Shown here: in pieces, positions 27,386 through 36,420 of the stretch
How the letters are laid out: every line of letters begins with the position of its first letter
Position numbering within the stretch: the first letter of the stretch is position 1
Source of the DNA: Pseudomonas ovata
GTDB taxonomy: Bacteria; Pseudomonadota; Gammaproteobacteria; Pseudomonadales; Pseudomonadaceae
Length of the DNA: 64,000 nucleotides
Reading direction: 5' to 3'
NCBI RefSeq assembly: GCF_003131185.1
Contig: NZ_QFFU01000031.1
Coordinates: forward strand, 1-64,000
Made by a program: the position numbers and the translations under genes
The notes under the pieces: generated by a model
Databases searched by the model: none
The model's input: only the letters and a program-made list of their open reading frames with translations
What the model was told of the DNA's origin: nothing

Positions 27386-28339
27386 TCAAAGGTCCAGCAC
27401 CAGGCGCTTGGAGTGCGCCCGTGAGCAGCAGGGTAGAAAGCAGTCGTTGGCGGCCTGCTCGGCAGGGGTCAGAAACTGATCCCGATGATCCGGGATGCCC
27501 GCCAGTACGCGGGTCAGGCAGGTGCCGCAGACGCCTTGCTCGCAAGAGGAGTCGATCATGACGCCGGCTTCATCGAGCACCTCGAACACCGTCCGCTCGG
27601 GCGGTACGCACAGCACCCGGCCGCTGCTGGCCAGCTCGATTTCGAACGCGGTATTGGTCGCAGGATCGGCCGCCGTGGCGACGAAGAATTCGCGGTGCAC
27701 CTGCGCTTCGGGCCAGCCGGCTGCGCGTGCGGTGTCGAGGATGTGCTGCATGAAGCCGCCCGGGCCACACACATACAGGTGGCTGCCGGCCGTCGGTGTA
27801 CCCAGCAGGGCCGGCGCGTCGAGCTTTTGCAGGAGGGCACCGCTGTCATCGTGCAGACAGACATGACGGGCGAAGGCGCACTGTTCGAGCATCGGTACGA
27901 AGGCGGCGCGGTCACGGCTGCGAAAGCAGTAATGCAGCTCGAAGTCGGCGCCCCGGTGATGCAGTTCATGTGCCATCGCCAGCATCGGTGTGATGCCGAT
28001 GCCACCCCCAAGCAGCAGGTGGCGCGTGCCGGTGGGCGCCAGGGCGAACAGGTTGCGTGGCGTGCCGAGGGTCAGCGTCTGGCCGACATGCAGCGTATCG
28101 TGCAGGGCGTTCGAGCCGCCGCGCGAGGCCGGGTCGCGCAGCACGCCGATCAGGTAGCGATGCCGCTCGCGCGGGTCGTTGCACAGCGAGTATTGCCGGG
28201 TCAGCCCCGGCGCGATGTGCACATCGACATGCGCACCGGCCTCGAAGGCCGGCAGCGGCCCGCCATCGATGGCCCGCAGTTCGAAACTGCAGATGCCCAA
28301 GGCTTCGACGGTCTTGCCCGTAACATGGACTTCAAGCAT
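27386..28339 (-). CDS. VanB-type ferredoxin reductase of the Rieske oxygenase
   Basis: 317 residues; ATG at 28339 is preceded by GGAGGGG six bases away, better than starts further upstream. Order of domains: FMN-binding ferredoxin-reductase domain (FEAGAHVDVHI, RQYSLCND), NAD-binding domain (LLLGGGIGITPMLAMAHEL, HLYVCGPGGFMQHIL) and a C-terminal plant-type [2Fe-2S] ferredoxin (SCEQGVCGTCLTRVLAG, last Cys in CFLPCCSRA). This is the phthalate-dioxygenase-reductase/VanB layout, and it supplies electrons to the oxygenase encoded next. It is first in the operon, reversed from the more usual vanA-vanB order. Confidence 0.9.
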   Translation of the reverse strand: MLEVHVTGKTVEALGICSFELRAIDGGPLPAFEAGAHVDVHIAPGLTRQYSLCNDPRERHRYLIGVLRDPASRGGSNALHDTLHVGQTLTLGTPRNLFALAPTGTRHLLLGGGIGITPMLAMAHELHHRGADFELHYCFRSRDRAAFVPMLEQCAFARHVCLHDDSGALLQKLDAPALLGTPTAGSHLYVCGPGGFMQHILDTARAAGWPEAQVHREFFVATAADPATNTAFEIELASSGRVLCVPPERTVFEVLDEAGVMIDSSCEQGVCGTCLTRVLAGIPDHRDQFLTPAEQAANDCFLPCCSRAHSKRLVLDL

Positions 28340-28538
28340 GACGTGCCCCTCCATACTCAAATGGCTGTTGAAAAAACAGGTTGAAAAACGTATCGGGTCC
28401 GGTCAGCGCAGGCTGGCCGGACCGGTCACGTGAGGTGCCGGGGCGGGGAGAGGGTGTGGCGGTCGGACGGACTCATGGCAGGCACCTGATCATTATTGTT
28501 GTGAGGTTGGGTATGCTGATGAGGCAGATCCTCTATCC

Positions 28539-28562
28539 AATTGGTTGCGGTGTCAACTAATT
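28539..28562. promoter_or_regulatory. Candidate MarR operator between vanB-type and marR genes
   Basis: Inverted repeat AATTGGTTG, 6 bases, CAACTAATT, matching at eight of nine positions. It lies about 32 bases upstream of the MarR start and about 200 upstream of the divergent oxygenase operon. Spacing and AT-rich arms suit MarR proteins, so autoregulation plus control of the oxygenase operon is likely, but unproved. Confidence 0.5.
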
Positions 28563-28594
28563 TTCGTGTGCTACTGACCCAAGGTATTTTCGCC

Positions 28595-29062
28595 ATGTCC
28601 TCCGCCGCCCAGCTCGACCTTGCCCGCTATGTGCCAGGCCTGCTTACTTTCCTCACCAACAAGCTCGGCACCGGTGCCTCGCAGTGCTACCGCAAGCATT
28701 TCGGCATCGGTGTGGTGGAGTGGCGGATGCTGTCCATGCTGGCGGTCGAGAGCGACATCACCGCCAACCGTATCTGCCAGGTCGTCGGCCTGGACAAGAG
28801 CGCAGCCAGTCGTTCGTTGCAGACACTGGAAGCCGCCGGGCATATTCGCAGCCAGGTCGACCCCAGGGATGCCCGGCGCTACACCATCAGCCTGACCGAC
28901 AGTGGCCAGGCGCTGCATGACCGGGTGATCAAGGTGGCGCTGGAGCGCGAGCGGCGTCTGCTCGGCGATTTGTCGCCGCAAGAGGTGGACACCCTGATCG
29001 ATCTGCTGGGGCGTTTGCAGCGTCAGGTGGGCCATGTGAATGACTATGATCCGGCGGTGTAA
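28595..29062 (+). CDS. MarR-family regulator, probable regulator of the Rieske oxygenase operon
   Basis: 155 residues from ATG 28595 (AAGG about ten bases upstream). Winged-helix core: VEWRMLSMLAVESDITANRI, then the recognition region GLDKSAASRSLQTLEAAG and wing DPRDARRYTISLTDSGQ, all standard for MarR. Divergent from the vanB/vanA-type operon, with a dyad in the gap, so it most likely represses that operon until the aromatic substrate binds. Classical vanillate operons use a GntR-type VanR; a MarR here is another sign that the substrate or lineage differs. Confidence 0.88.
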   Translation: MSSAAQLDLARYVPGLLTFLTNKLGTGASQCYRKHFGIGVVEWRMLSMLAVESDITANRICQVVGLDKSAASRSLQTLEAAGHIRSQVDPRDARRYTISLTDSGQALHDRVIKVALERERRLLGDLSPQEVDTLIDLLGRLQRQVGHVNDYDPAV

Positions 29063-29067
29063 CCGCA

Positions 29068-29085
29068 TATAACGAAATTGTAATG
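29068..29085 (+). promoter_or_regulatory. Metal response-regulator box upstream of czcCBA
   Basis: TATAACGAAATTGTAATG matches the CusR/HprR-type consensus CATTACAAAATTGTAATG at 15 of 18 positions, with one perfect half site. It is about 100 bases upstream of czcC and directly after the marR stop. The CusR/CzcR-type regulator at 22654-23328 is the likely reader. Confidence 0.6.
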
Positions 29086-29185
29086 TTCAGGCAATCCTGC
29101 CGATAACGGCAGTTCCCTACAGTCCCTCGCACTCAATATTCGGCCCGCTCAGGGCCTGGCCAGTGTGTGACGGGGAGCTGTAAAC

Positions 29186-30454
29186 GTGCCTGCAGATCAA
29201 GACCTTTTCCTGAAAACCGGCTGCCGCAGGCGTCTGGTCCGGTTTGGCGTGCTGTGTGTGATGCTCGTGTCCGCCGGCTACCTGCAAGCCGCCGACCTGA
29301 CGCTGGCGCAGGCCATTGACGGCGCCTTTGCGCGCAATCCCGAGCTGGCTGCCGTGCGCCAGGACCTTGGCATCGCCGACGGCGAGCGCCAGCAGGCCGG
29401 GCTGATGCCCAACCCCGAGTTGTCGTGGGAAGTCGAAGACACCCGCCGCGCCACCCGCACCACCACGGTGATGCTCAGCCAGGCACTGGAGCTGGGCGGC
29501 AAGCGCGGGGCCCGTATCGATGTCGCCGAGCGCGGCCAGGACACTGCCCGGCTTGAGCTGGAGCGTCGCACCCATGAGCTGCGCGCAACGGTGACTCAGG
29601 CATTTTATGCGGCTGCACGCGCGCAGACCGCCGTCGAACTGGCCGAGCAGTCGCGCCGCCTGGCCGAGCGTGGCCTGCACGTCGCAGATGGCCGGGTACG
29701 TGCCGGGCAGGTCTCGCCCATCGAGGCCACCCGCGCCCAGGTGCAACTGGCCGAAACCGAACTGCAACTGCGCAAGGCCCGCACCCAACTGGCCGACAGC
29801 CAGCGGCAACTGGCCCGGGTGACCGGTACGCCGGAACATGAAGGGCAACGCCTGGGCTTTGCTGATCTCGCGCCGCCCTCGGCGCCGGCGGCCGCACGCT
29901 TGCTGGCCGTGCTTGAGCAGGTGCCGGCCATGCGTCTGGCCGAGGCGCAGATCCGGCAGCGCGAGGCCTCGGTGGGCTCCGAGCGGGCCCAGCGCATCCC
30001 CAACCTCACCGTCAGCCTCGGCAGCCAGTACAGCCGCGAAGAGCGCGAACGCATCAATGTGGTCGGCCTGTCGGTGCCGCTGCCGCTGTTCGACCGCAAC
30101 CAGGGCAATGTGCTGGCCGCCTCGCGCCGCGCCGACCAGGCCCGCGACCTGCGCAATGCCGTAGAGCTTGACCTGCGCACCCAGACCCGTTCGGCGCTGG
30201 ACCAGTGGAACAACGCCGCCAGTGAAGCGGCGTCCTTTACCGGCGTGATCCTCCCGGCCGCGCAACAGGCCGTAGACACCGCCACACGCGGTTTCGAGGT
30301 CGGCAAGTTCGGTTTCATCGACGTGCTGGACGCCCAGCGCACCCTGATCGATGCCCGCAGCCGCTACCTGGACGCGCTGGCCTCGGCCACTGAAGCCCAG
30401 GTGGCCATCGAGCGCATCTACGGCGATTTCGGTCGCGTCGCCACTCATCCCTGA
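29186..30454 (+). CDS. czcC: CzcC-type outer-membrane efflux protein
   Basis: 422 residues from a GTG at 29186 with GGGGAG upstream; signal peptide near residues 17-36 (FGVLCVMLVSAGYLQAA). The TolC-type fold is shown by two long alpha-helical repeats: ELAAVRQDLGIADGERQQAG...PNPELSWEVEDT, and RLAEAQIRQREASVGSERAQRIPNLTVSLG in the second half. It forms the outer-membrane channel of the tripartite heavy-metal efflux system with the CzcB- and CzcA-type proteins encoded next. The CusR-type box in front indicates metal induction. Confidence 0.9.
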   Translation: MPADQDLFLKTGCRRRLVRFGVLCVMLVSAGYLQAADLTLAQAIDGAFARNPELAAVRQDLGIADGERQQAGLMPNPELSWEVEDTRRATRTTTVMLSQALELGGKRGARIDVAERGQDTARLELERRTHELRATVTQAFYAAARAQTAVELAEQSRRLAERGLHVADGRVRAGQVSPIEATRAQVQLAETELQLRKARTQLADSQRQLARVTGTPEHEGQRLGFADLAPPSAPAAARLLAVLEQVPAMRLAEAQIRQREASVGSERAQRIPNLTVSLGSQYSREERERINVVGLSVPLPLFDRNQGNVLAASRRADQARDLRNAVELDLRTQTRSALDQWNNAASEAASFTGVILPAAQQAVDTATRGFEVGKFGFIDVLDAQRTLIDARSRYLDALASATEAQVAIERIYGDFGRVATHP

Positions 30455-30512
30455 CCCTCGATTTTCGGCCGTGGAGCCAGCCATTGCTGGCCGGCCATGA
30501 CCTGGAGCTTCC

Positions 30513-31826
30513 ATGAACAACACACGCAGCCTTGCCCTTGCCGTGGCGCTGGCCGGCCTTGTCGGCCTGGGCAGTCTGAGCCTGAACGCCGAAGAGTCCC
30601 ATGACGATCATGATCACGATCATCCGCAGCCGGCCGCGCCCGTGACCCCGGCCAAGGCGCCGGCCACGCCCAAGGACGATGACCATGAGCATGACCAGGC
30701 CGGTCATGAAGAGAAAAGCCATGGCGATGAGAAAACCGCCAAGGCCGATGACGGCCATGCTCATGAAGAAGAGGGGCATGAAGAAGAGGGCCACGAAGCA
30801 GGCCAGCTGGCGTTGTCGACTGAGCAGATCGCCAGCGCCGGCATCGAACTGGCCGTCGCCACGGCTCGGCCGATGGGCGTGGCTGTGAGTTTTCCCGGCG
30901 AGATCCGCTTCGATGAAGACCGCACCGCGCACCTGGTGCCCCGGGTCGGTGGCGTGGTGGAGCGAGTGCTGGTCGAGCTGGGGCAACCGGTCAGAAAAGG
31001 CCAGGTCCTGGCCATGATCGCCAGCCCGCAGATCGCCGATCAACGCAGCGAGCTGAGCGCCGCCCAGCGCCGGCTGGAAACCGCCCGCAGCACCCTGCAG
31101 CGCGAAAAGACCCTGTGGCAGGACAAGATCTCGGCCGAGCAGGATTACCAGTTGGCCCGACAGGCCTTTGAAGAGGCGCAGATCAACGTCACCAATGCCC
31201 GGCAGAAGCTGGCGGTGATCGGCGCCGGGCTCAACCCGGCCGGCGGCAACCGCTATGAGCTGGTGGCGCCGTTCGACGCCATGATCGTCGAAAAGCACCT
31301 GACCCAGGGCGAAGTGGTCAGCGAGGCCAGCAATGCCTTCACCTTGTCAGACCTGACCCGGGTCTGGGCCACCTTCGGCGTCACCGCCAAGGACCTGGAC
31401 AAGGTGCAGGTGGGGCGCTCGGTCACGGTGACCGCGCCTGACCTCAATGCCCGGGTCGAAGGGCGGGTGGGTTATGTCGGCAGCCTGTTGGGCGAGCAGA
31501 GCCGCGCCGCGCCGGTGCGGGTGACCCTGGCCAACCCGCAGGGCGCCTGGCGCCCGGGGTTGCTGGTGAATATCGACGTGACCGTGGCCCAGGCCCGGGC
31601 CGCCGTCACCGTGCCGGAGGCGGCACTGCAGACGGTGGAAAACCGCCCCTCGGTGTTCGTGCGCAACGCCGAGGGCTTCCTGTTGCAACCGGTCAGGACC
31701 GGCCGTCAGACCGGCGGGCATGTAGAGATTCTTGAAGGCTTGCAGCCCGGTAGCCAGGTCGCAGCCGCCGGCAGTTTCGTCCTCAAATCCGAGCTGGGCA
31801 AAGGTTCGGCCGAGCACTCCCATTGA
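30513..31826 (+). CDS. czcB: CzcB-type periplasmic adaptor of heavy-metal efflux
   Basis: 437 residues with an N-terminal export signal. After it comes a striking His/Asp/Glu-rich stretch (residues about 26-100, for example DDHDHDHPQP and HAHEEEGHEEEGHEAG) that can bind metal in the periplasm, as in CzcB of zinc/cobalt systems. The adaptor core follows: barrel-sandwich start VVERVLVELGQPVRKGQVLAMI, coiled-coil hairpin (residues about 175-235) and beta-barrel LTRVWATFGVTAKDLDKVQVG. It links the CzcA pump with CzcC. Gap to czcA is 24 bases. Confidence 0.92.
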   Translation: MNNTRSLALAVALAGLVGLGSLSLNAEESHDDHDHDHPQPAAPVTPAKAPATPKDDDHEHDQAGHEEKSHGDEKTAKADDGHAHEEEGHEEEGHEAGQLALSTEQIASAGIELAVATARPMGVAVSFPGEIRFDEDRTAHLVPRVGGVVERVLVELGQPVRKGQVLAMIASPQIADQRSELSAAQRRLETARSTLQREKTLWQDKISAEQDYQLARQAFEEAQINVTNARQKLAVIGAGLNPAGGNRYELVAPFDAMIVEKHLTQGEVVSEASNAFTLSDLTRVWATFGVTAKDLDKVQVGRSVTVTAPDLNARVEGRVGYVGSLLGEQSRAAPVRVTLANPQGAWRPGLLVNIDVTVAQARAAVTVPEAALQTVENRPSVFVRNAEGFLLQPVRTGRQTGGHVEILEGLQPGSQVAAAGSFVLKSELGKGSAEHSH

Positions 31827-31850
31827 TCCGCTGCCCACGAGTACGCCTGC

Positions 31851-34800
31851 ATGTTTGAACGCCTGATTCAATTCGCTATCGAGCAGCGCATCGTCGTGAT
31901 GCTCGCGGTCCTGCTCATGGCCGGGCTGGGGATCGCCAGCTACCAGAAACTGCCGATTGATGCGGTGCCGGACATTACCAATGTCCAGGTGCAGATCAAT
32001 ACTGCTGCACCCGGTTTTTCGCCGCTGGAAACCGAACAGCGCATCACCTTTGCCATCGAGACCGCGATGGCCGGGCTGCCCGGCCTGCAACAGACCCGCT
32101 CGCTGTCGCGCTCCGGGTTGTCGCAGGTCACGGTGATCTTCAAGGAGGGCACCGACCTGTTCGCCGCCCGCCAGTGGGTCAGCGAACGCTTGCAGAACGC
32201 TCGCCAGCAATTGCCGGCCGGGGTCGATGCGGTCATGGGCCCGGTGTCCACCGGCCTGGGCGAAATTTTCCTGTGGACGGTCGAGGCCCGTGACGAGGCG
32301 CGCAAGCCCGATGGCACGCCTTACACGCCCACCGACCTGCGGGTCATCCAGGACTGGGTCATCAAGCCGCAGCTGCGCAACGTGCCCGGCGTGGCCGAGA
32401 TCAATACCATCGGCGGCTTTGCCCGGCAGTTCCAGATCGCCCCCGACCCACGCAAGCTGGCGGCCTACAAGCTGACCCTCAATGACCTGCTCACGGCTCT
32501 TGAGCGCAACAACGCCAACGTCGGCGCCGGCTACATCGAACGCAGCGGCGAGCAGTTGCTGATTCGCGCGCCCGGCCAGTTGGGCAGCCTGCAAGACATC
32601 GCCAATGTGGTCCTGACCCATGTGCAGGGCACCTCGGTGCGGGTCAGCGACGTGGCCGAGGTCATGATCGGCAAGGAGTTGCGTTCGGGCGCGGCCACCG
32701 AAAACGGTCGCGAAGTGGTGCTGGGCACGGTGTTCATGCTGATTGGCGAAAACAGCCGCAGCGTTTCGCAGGCCGTGGCCGCCCGCCTGGCCGAGATCAA
32801 CCGCACCCTGCCCGAGGGCGTCAGCGCCGTCACCGTCTACGACCGCACCCATCTGGTGGAAAAGGCCATCGCCACGGTGAAGAAAAACCTCATCGAAGGC
32901 GCGATCCTGGTCATCGCCATCCTGTTTCTGTTCCTGGGCAATATCCGTGCGGCGCTGATTACCGCGATGGTCATTCCGCTGGCCATGCTGTTTACCTTCA
33001 CCGGCATGTTCGCCAACCGCGTCAGTGCCAACCTGATGAGCCTGGGCGCGCTGGACTTCGGCATTATCGTCGATGGTGCGGTGGTGATCGTCGAAAACGC
33101 CATACGCCGCCTGGCGCATGCGCAGCACAAGCATGGCCGGCTGCTGACCCGCTCGGAGCGCTTCCACGAGGTGTTCGCTGCCGCCAGGGAAGCCCGCCGG
33201 CCGCTGATCTTCGGCCAGTTGATCATCATGGTGGTGTACCTGCCGATCTTTGCCCTGACCGGGGTCGAGGGCAAGATGTTCCACCCCATGGCCTTTACCG
33301 TGGTCATCGCCTTGCTGGGCGCGATGATCCTGTCGGTGACCTTTGTGCCGGCGGCGATTGCGCTGTTTGTGACCGGCAAGGTCAAGGAAGAAGAGGGCCT
33401 GGTGATGCGCAAGGCCCGCCAGGGCTATGCCCCGGTGCTGGACTGGGTGCTGGCACATCGCAGCATCGCCTTTGCGTTGGCCGTTGTGCTGGTGGTGCTG
33501 TCGGGCTTGACCGCCAGCCGCATGGGCAGCGAGTTCATTCCCAGCCTGAGCGAAGGCGACTTCGCCTTGCAGGCCCTGCGCGTGCCGGGTACCAGCCTGA
33601 GCCAGTCGGTGGACATGCAGCAGCGTCTTGAAAAGGCGATCATGGCGAAAATGCCTGAGGTCGAGCGCGTGTTTGCCCGCACAGGTACCGCTGAAATTGC
33701 CGCTGACCCGATGCCGCCGAACATTTCCGACGCCTATGTGATGCTCAAGCCGCACAGCGAGTGGCCGGACCCGGGCAAGTCCCGCGAGACGCTGATTGCC
33801 GAGCTGCAACAGGCTGCGGCCAGCGTGCCGGGCAGCAACTACGAGTTGTCACAACCCATTCAGTTGCGCTTCAACGAGCTGATTTCCGGGGTGCGCAGTG
33901 ACGTGGCGGTCAAGGTCTATGGCGACGACATGGACGTGCTCAACCAGACCGCCGCCACCATCGCCAGCACTTTGCAGACGGTGCCCGGTGCCTCGGAAGT
34001 CAAGGTCGAGCAGACCACCGGTCTGCCGGTGCTGACCATCAATATCGACCGCGACAAGGCGGCGCGTCATGGCCTGAATATCGGTGACGTGCAGGATGCC
34101 CTGGCGATTGCCGTAGGCGGCCGTGAGGCCGGCACGCTGTATGAAGGCGACCGGCGCTTCGACATGATGGTGCGCCTGCCCGAAACGCTGCGCACCGACC
34201 CGCAGGCGCTGGCCAGCCTGCTGATCCCGGTGCCCGGCAGTGCGGGGCAACAGATCGGCTTTATCACCCTGAGTCAGGTTGCCAGCCTCGACCTGGAGCT
34301 GGGCCCCAACCAGATCAGCCGTGAAAACGGCAAGCGCGTGGTGGTGGTCAGTGCCAACGTGCGGGGCCGTGACCTGGGCTCGTTCGTCGAGGAGGCCGGG
34401 CTGACCCTGCAGGAAAAAGTGCGCATTCCGACCGGTTACTGGACAGCGTGGGGTGGGCAGTTCGAGCAACTGCAATCGGCGGCCCAGCGCTTGCAGGTCG
34501 TGGTGCCGATTGCCTTGCTGCTGGTGCTGACCTTGCTGTTCATGATGTTCAACAACCTCAAGGATGGCCTGCTGGTGTTCACCGGTATCCCGTTTGCCCT
34601 GACCGGCGGGGTGCTGGCGCTGTGGCTGCGTGATATTCCGCTGTCGATTTCGGCCGGCGTGGGTTTTATCGCCCTGTCGGGTGTGGCGGTGCTCAATGGC
34701 CTGGTGATGATCGCCTTTATCCGTGCCCTGCGCGAAGAGGGGCGCTCGTTGCAGAACGCGGTCCATGAAGGTGCCTTGACCCGCCTGCGTCCGGTGTTGA

Positions 34801-34979
34801 TGACCGCGCTGGTGGCGTCGCTGGGCTTCATTCCCATGGCCCTGGCCACCGGCACCGGCGCCGAGGTGCAGCGTCCGCTGGCAACGGTGGTGATCGGCGG
34901 CATCCTGTCCTCGACCATGCTCACGCTGCTGGTGTTGCCGGCGTTGTATCAATGGGCGCATCGGCGCGACCCGGATTGA
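31851..34979 (+). CDS. czcA: CzcA-type heavy-metal RND pump (HME1 class)
   Basis: 1042 residues, inner membrane, 12 helices with two large periplasmic loops. The metal-class signature in helix 4 is DFGIIVDGAVVIVEN (Asp402, Asp408, Glu in VEN), which defines HME1 pumps for Zn, Co and Cd; copper/silver pumps lack the DFG part. Other family landmarks: PDITNVQVQINTAAPGFSPLE at the start and GSEFIPSLSEGDFALQALR after helix 6. Full length, no frame damage. Exports divalent cations using the proton gradient together with CzcB and CzcC. Confidence 0.93.
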   Translation: MFERLIQFAIEQRIVVMLAVLLMAGLGIASYQKLPIDAVPDITNVQVQINTAAPGFSPLETEQRITFAIETAMAGLPGLQQTRSLSRSGLSQVTVIFKEGTDLFAARQWVSERLQNARQQLPAGVDAVMGPVSTGLGEIFLWTVEARDEARKPDGTPYTPTDLRVIQDWVIKPQLRNVPGVAEINTIGGFARQFQIAPDPRKLAAYKLTLNDLLTALERNNANVGAGYIERSGEQLLIRAPGQLGSLQDIANVVLTHVQGTSVRVSDVAEVMIGKELRSGAATENGREVVLGTVFMLIGENSRSVSQAVAARLAEINRTLPEGVSAVTVYDRTHLVEKAIATVKKNLIEGAILVIAILFLFLGNIRAALITAMVIPLAMLFTFTGMFANRVSANLMSLGALDFGIIVDGAVVIVENAIRRLAHAQHKHGRLLTRSERFHEVFAAAREARRPLIFGQLIIMVVYLPIFALTGVEGKMFHPMAFTVVIALLGAMILSVTFVPAAIALFVTGKVKEEEGLVMRKARQGYAPVLDWVLAHRSIAFALAVVLVVLSGLTASRMGSEFIPSLSEGDFALQALRVPGTSLSQSVDMQQRLEKAIMAKMPEVERVFARTGTAEIAADPMPPNISDAYVMLKPHSEWPDPGKSRETLIAELQQAAASVPGSNYELSQPIQLRFNELISGVRSDVAVKVYGDDMDVLNQTAATIASTLQTVPGASEVKVEQTTGLPVLTINIDRDKAARHGLNIGDVQDALAIAVGGREAGTLYEGDRRFDMMVRLPETLRTDPQALASLLIPVPGSAGQQIGFITLSQVASLDLELGPNQISRENGKRVVVVSANVRGRDLGSFVEEAGLTLQEKVRIPTGYWTAWGGQFEQLQSAAQRLQVVVPIALLLVLTLLFMMFNNLKDGLLVFTGIPFALTGGVLALWLRDIPLSISAGVGFIALSGVAVLNGLVMIAFIRALREEGRSLQNAVHEGALTRLRPVLMTALVASLGFIPMALATGTGAEVQRPLATVVIGGILSSTMLTLLVLPALYQWAHRRDPD

Positions 34980-34990
34980 TTCCCTAAGGT

Positions 34991-35025
34991 AAAAAACCCG
35001 CGCCAAGGCATGTCGCGGGTTTTTT
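34991..35025 (+). terminator. Rho-independent terminator after czcCBA
   Basis: Stem AAAAAACCCGCG with CGCGGGTTTTTT around an 11-base loop, ending in a T-run, starts 12 bases after the czcA stop codon. It ends the czcCBA transcript; the A-run also makes it usable on the other strand. Confidence 0.9.
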
Positions 35026-35132
35026 CATGCAGCGGTGTGCACAAGGCCACATGACGAAATGGTCATGTTCACGCCATGCTCCGGCAAGCGACCGGTGGTT
35101 AATCTGGCTTCATCTTTTGAAGGAGAACCCCG

Positions 35133-35462
35133 ATGAAACTGTCCACCGCCTTGTTGACCGCCCTGGTGATGTCCATGCCCCTGGCCGCCCAGGCCTCCCG
35201 GCCCGACCATTCGGTATCGACCCAGACGTTGAGCAACTATCAGCGCATCGTGCAGGACCACGCCAGCCGGCAGAACCTGCCCGCACCTGACATTGTCGAG
35301 TACCGGTATGGCATGAAGCTGGACGTCGCCCGCATCGTGTTCAAGTCGCCCTTGCAGAAAACCTGTGAAGTCGCCCCGCGCCTGATGATCTACAAGGACT
35401 CCAGAGGCGAACTCAACGCGCTGCAATACCGGGCCATGAGTGAGTGTCGCAGCAACTCATAA
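35133..35462 (+). CDS. DUF2790 small exported protein
   Basis: 109 residues with a signal peptide (LLTALVMSMPLAAQAS). The mature part (YGMKLDVARIVFKSPLQKTC, then RLMIYKDSRGELNALQYRAM) fits the pseudomonad DUF2790 family, small periplasmic proteins often repeated near metal-response genes. GGAG at about eight bases supports the start. Two cysteines (in LQKTCEV and SECRS) may form a disulphide. Function unknown; position after czcCBA but beyond a terminator. Confidence 0.75.
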   Translation: MKLSTALLTALVMSMPLAAQASRPDHSVSTQTLSNYQRIVQDHASRQNLPAPDIVEYRYGMKLDVARIVFKSPLQKTCEVAPRLMIYKDSRGELNALQYRAMSECRSNS

Positions 35463-35592
35463 GCCCTTGACCCGCTCATTTGATGCTCAGCCGGGCTTTT
35501 TACGATACTCGTACTACGATTAACGCAATCGGGTGCAGGTGCATGCAGGTTTGCACCCGGGCCGTTGAACAATGCCACCATGGAGGAGCATC

Positions 35593-36420
35593 GTGTCGAG
35601 CCCGTTCATGCCCCTGGTCCTGAGCACCCTGATTCTGAGTGGTTGTGCCTACCAGAGCAGTGACCTGAATGCCACGAATTCACTGGCAGTCAACTCGCGT
35701 CTCGTGGGCATCTGGGCCCTGCAGCCGCTGCAGGACGGCACGGCCACCGTGGCCGAGTACCGCGCCGATGGCGCCTTGTTGTTGCACCCGGTCAATTGCA
35801 GGCACCCGCGTGCGCAACCGGTGCAAACCTTCGACTACCGGCTGGCCGAAGACGGGCAGACGATCCATGTCTCGTCACCCTTGGGCACCTACGAATTCAA
35901 CGTCCTGTCCCTTTCGGCAGAACGCCTGCAACTGGTGCGTGAAGTGGGGCCTCGGCGGTTGACATTCGACTACCGCAAGGTCGACAGGATCGCGGCGTCA
36001 TGCCCGCACGATCCTGCCCGTGGCACCGAACTGGCGCGACGCACGCCTTATCAGCCCGATGATTTTTTGCCGGCACCGACCTTGCCGGACCACCCCGACA
36101 TGGGCCGCTACGTCGGCAAGTGGGCCGGGGCCGAAGACCAGATGCTGCTGGAAATCGTCCGTGACGCTACCGGCCGCTATTACCTGCTCAATGCCGGTGA
36201 TGAAAACTGGCATCACCTGTTCAACGATGTCCGCTGGGTCGGCGATGAACTGCATTTCCAGAGTTTTGCCTATTCCGACAACCCCTTGCTCTTTCGCCAT
36301 CCGTTCCACAAGTCGAACAACACCATTGTCCTGCAACCCACCCCTGATGCCAGATTGCGCTACAGCTTTTTTCTCGATGGCCAGCGGGTCAGTGAAGTCA
36401 TGACCCGGATCAACGACTGA
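35593..36420 (+). CDS. Putative lipoprotein of unknown function
   Basis: 275 residues from GTG 35593, chosen because GGAGGAG stands just upstream; an ATG 21 bases earlier has no such site. The N terminus is a lipoprotein signal with lipobox LSGC (Cys near residue 18). The body appears to hold two related beta-rich halves: VGIWALQPLQDGTATVAEYR near the start and VGKWAGAEDQMLLEIVRDA in the second half, resembling lipocalin-like modules by their opening Gly-x-Trp. I do not recognise a named family. Probably inner or outer membrane anchored, facing the periplasm. Confidence 0.7.
   Translation: MSSPFMPLVLSTLILSGCAYQSSDLNATNSLAVNSRLVGIWALQPLQDGTATVAEYRADGALLLHPVNCRHPRAQPVQTFDYRLAEDGQTIHVSSPLGTYEFNVLSLSAERLQLVREVGPRRLTFDYRKVDRIAASCPHDPARGTELARRTPYQPDDFLPAPTLPDHPDMGRYVGKWAGAEDQMLLEIVRDATGRYYLLNAGDENWHHLFNDVRWVGDELHFQSFAYSDNPLLFRHPFHKSNNTIVLQPTPDARLRYSFFLDGQRVSEVMTRIND

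Noticed and set aside
30598..30810. Low-complexity His/Asp/Glu repeat as separate repeat region
   Set aside because: It is the metal-binding stretch of the CzcB protein and is in frame.
31347..33809. Open frame of 820 codons antisense to czcA
   Set aside because: It lies opposite a full czcA gene and its translation is Gln/His/Gly/Arg rich as expected from the mirror of GC-rich codons; no ribosome site or domain.
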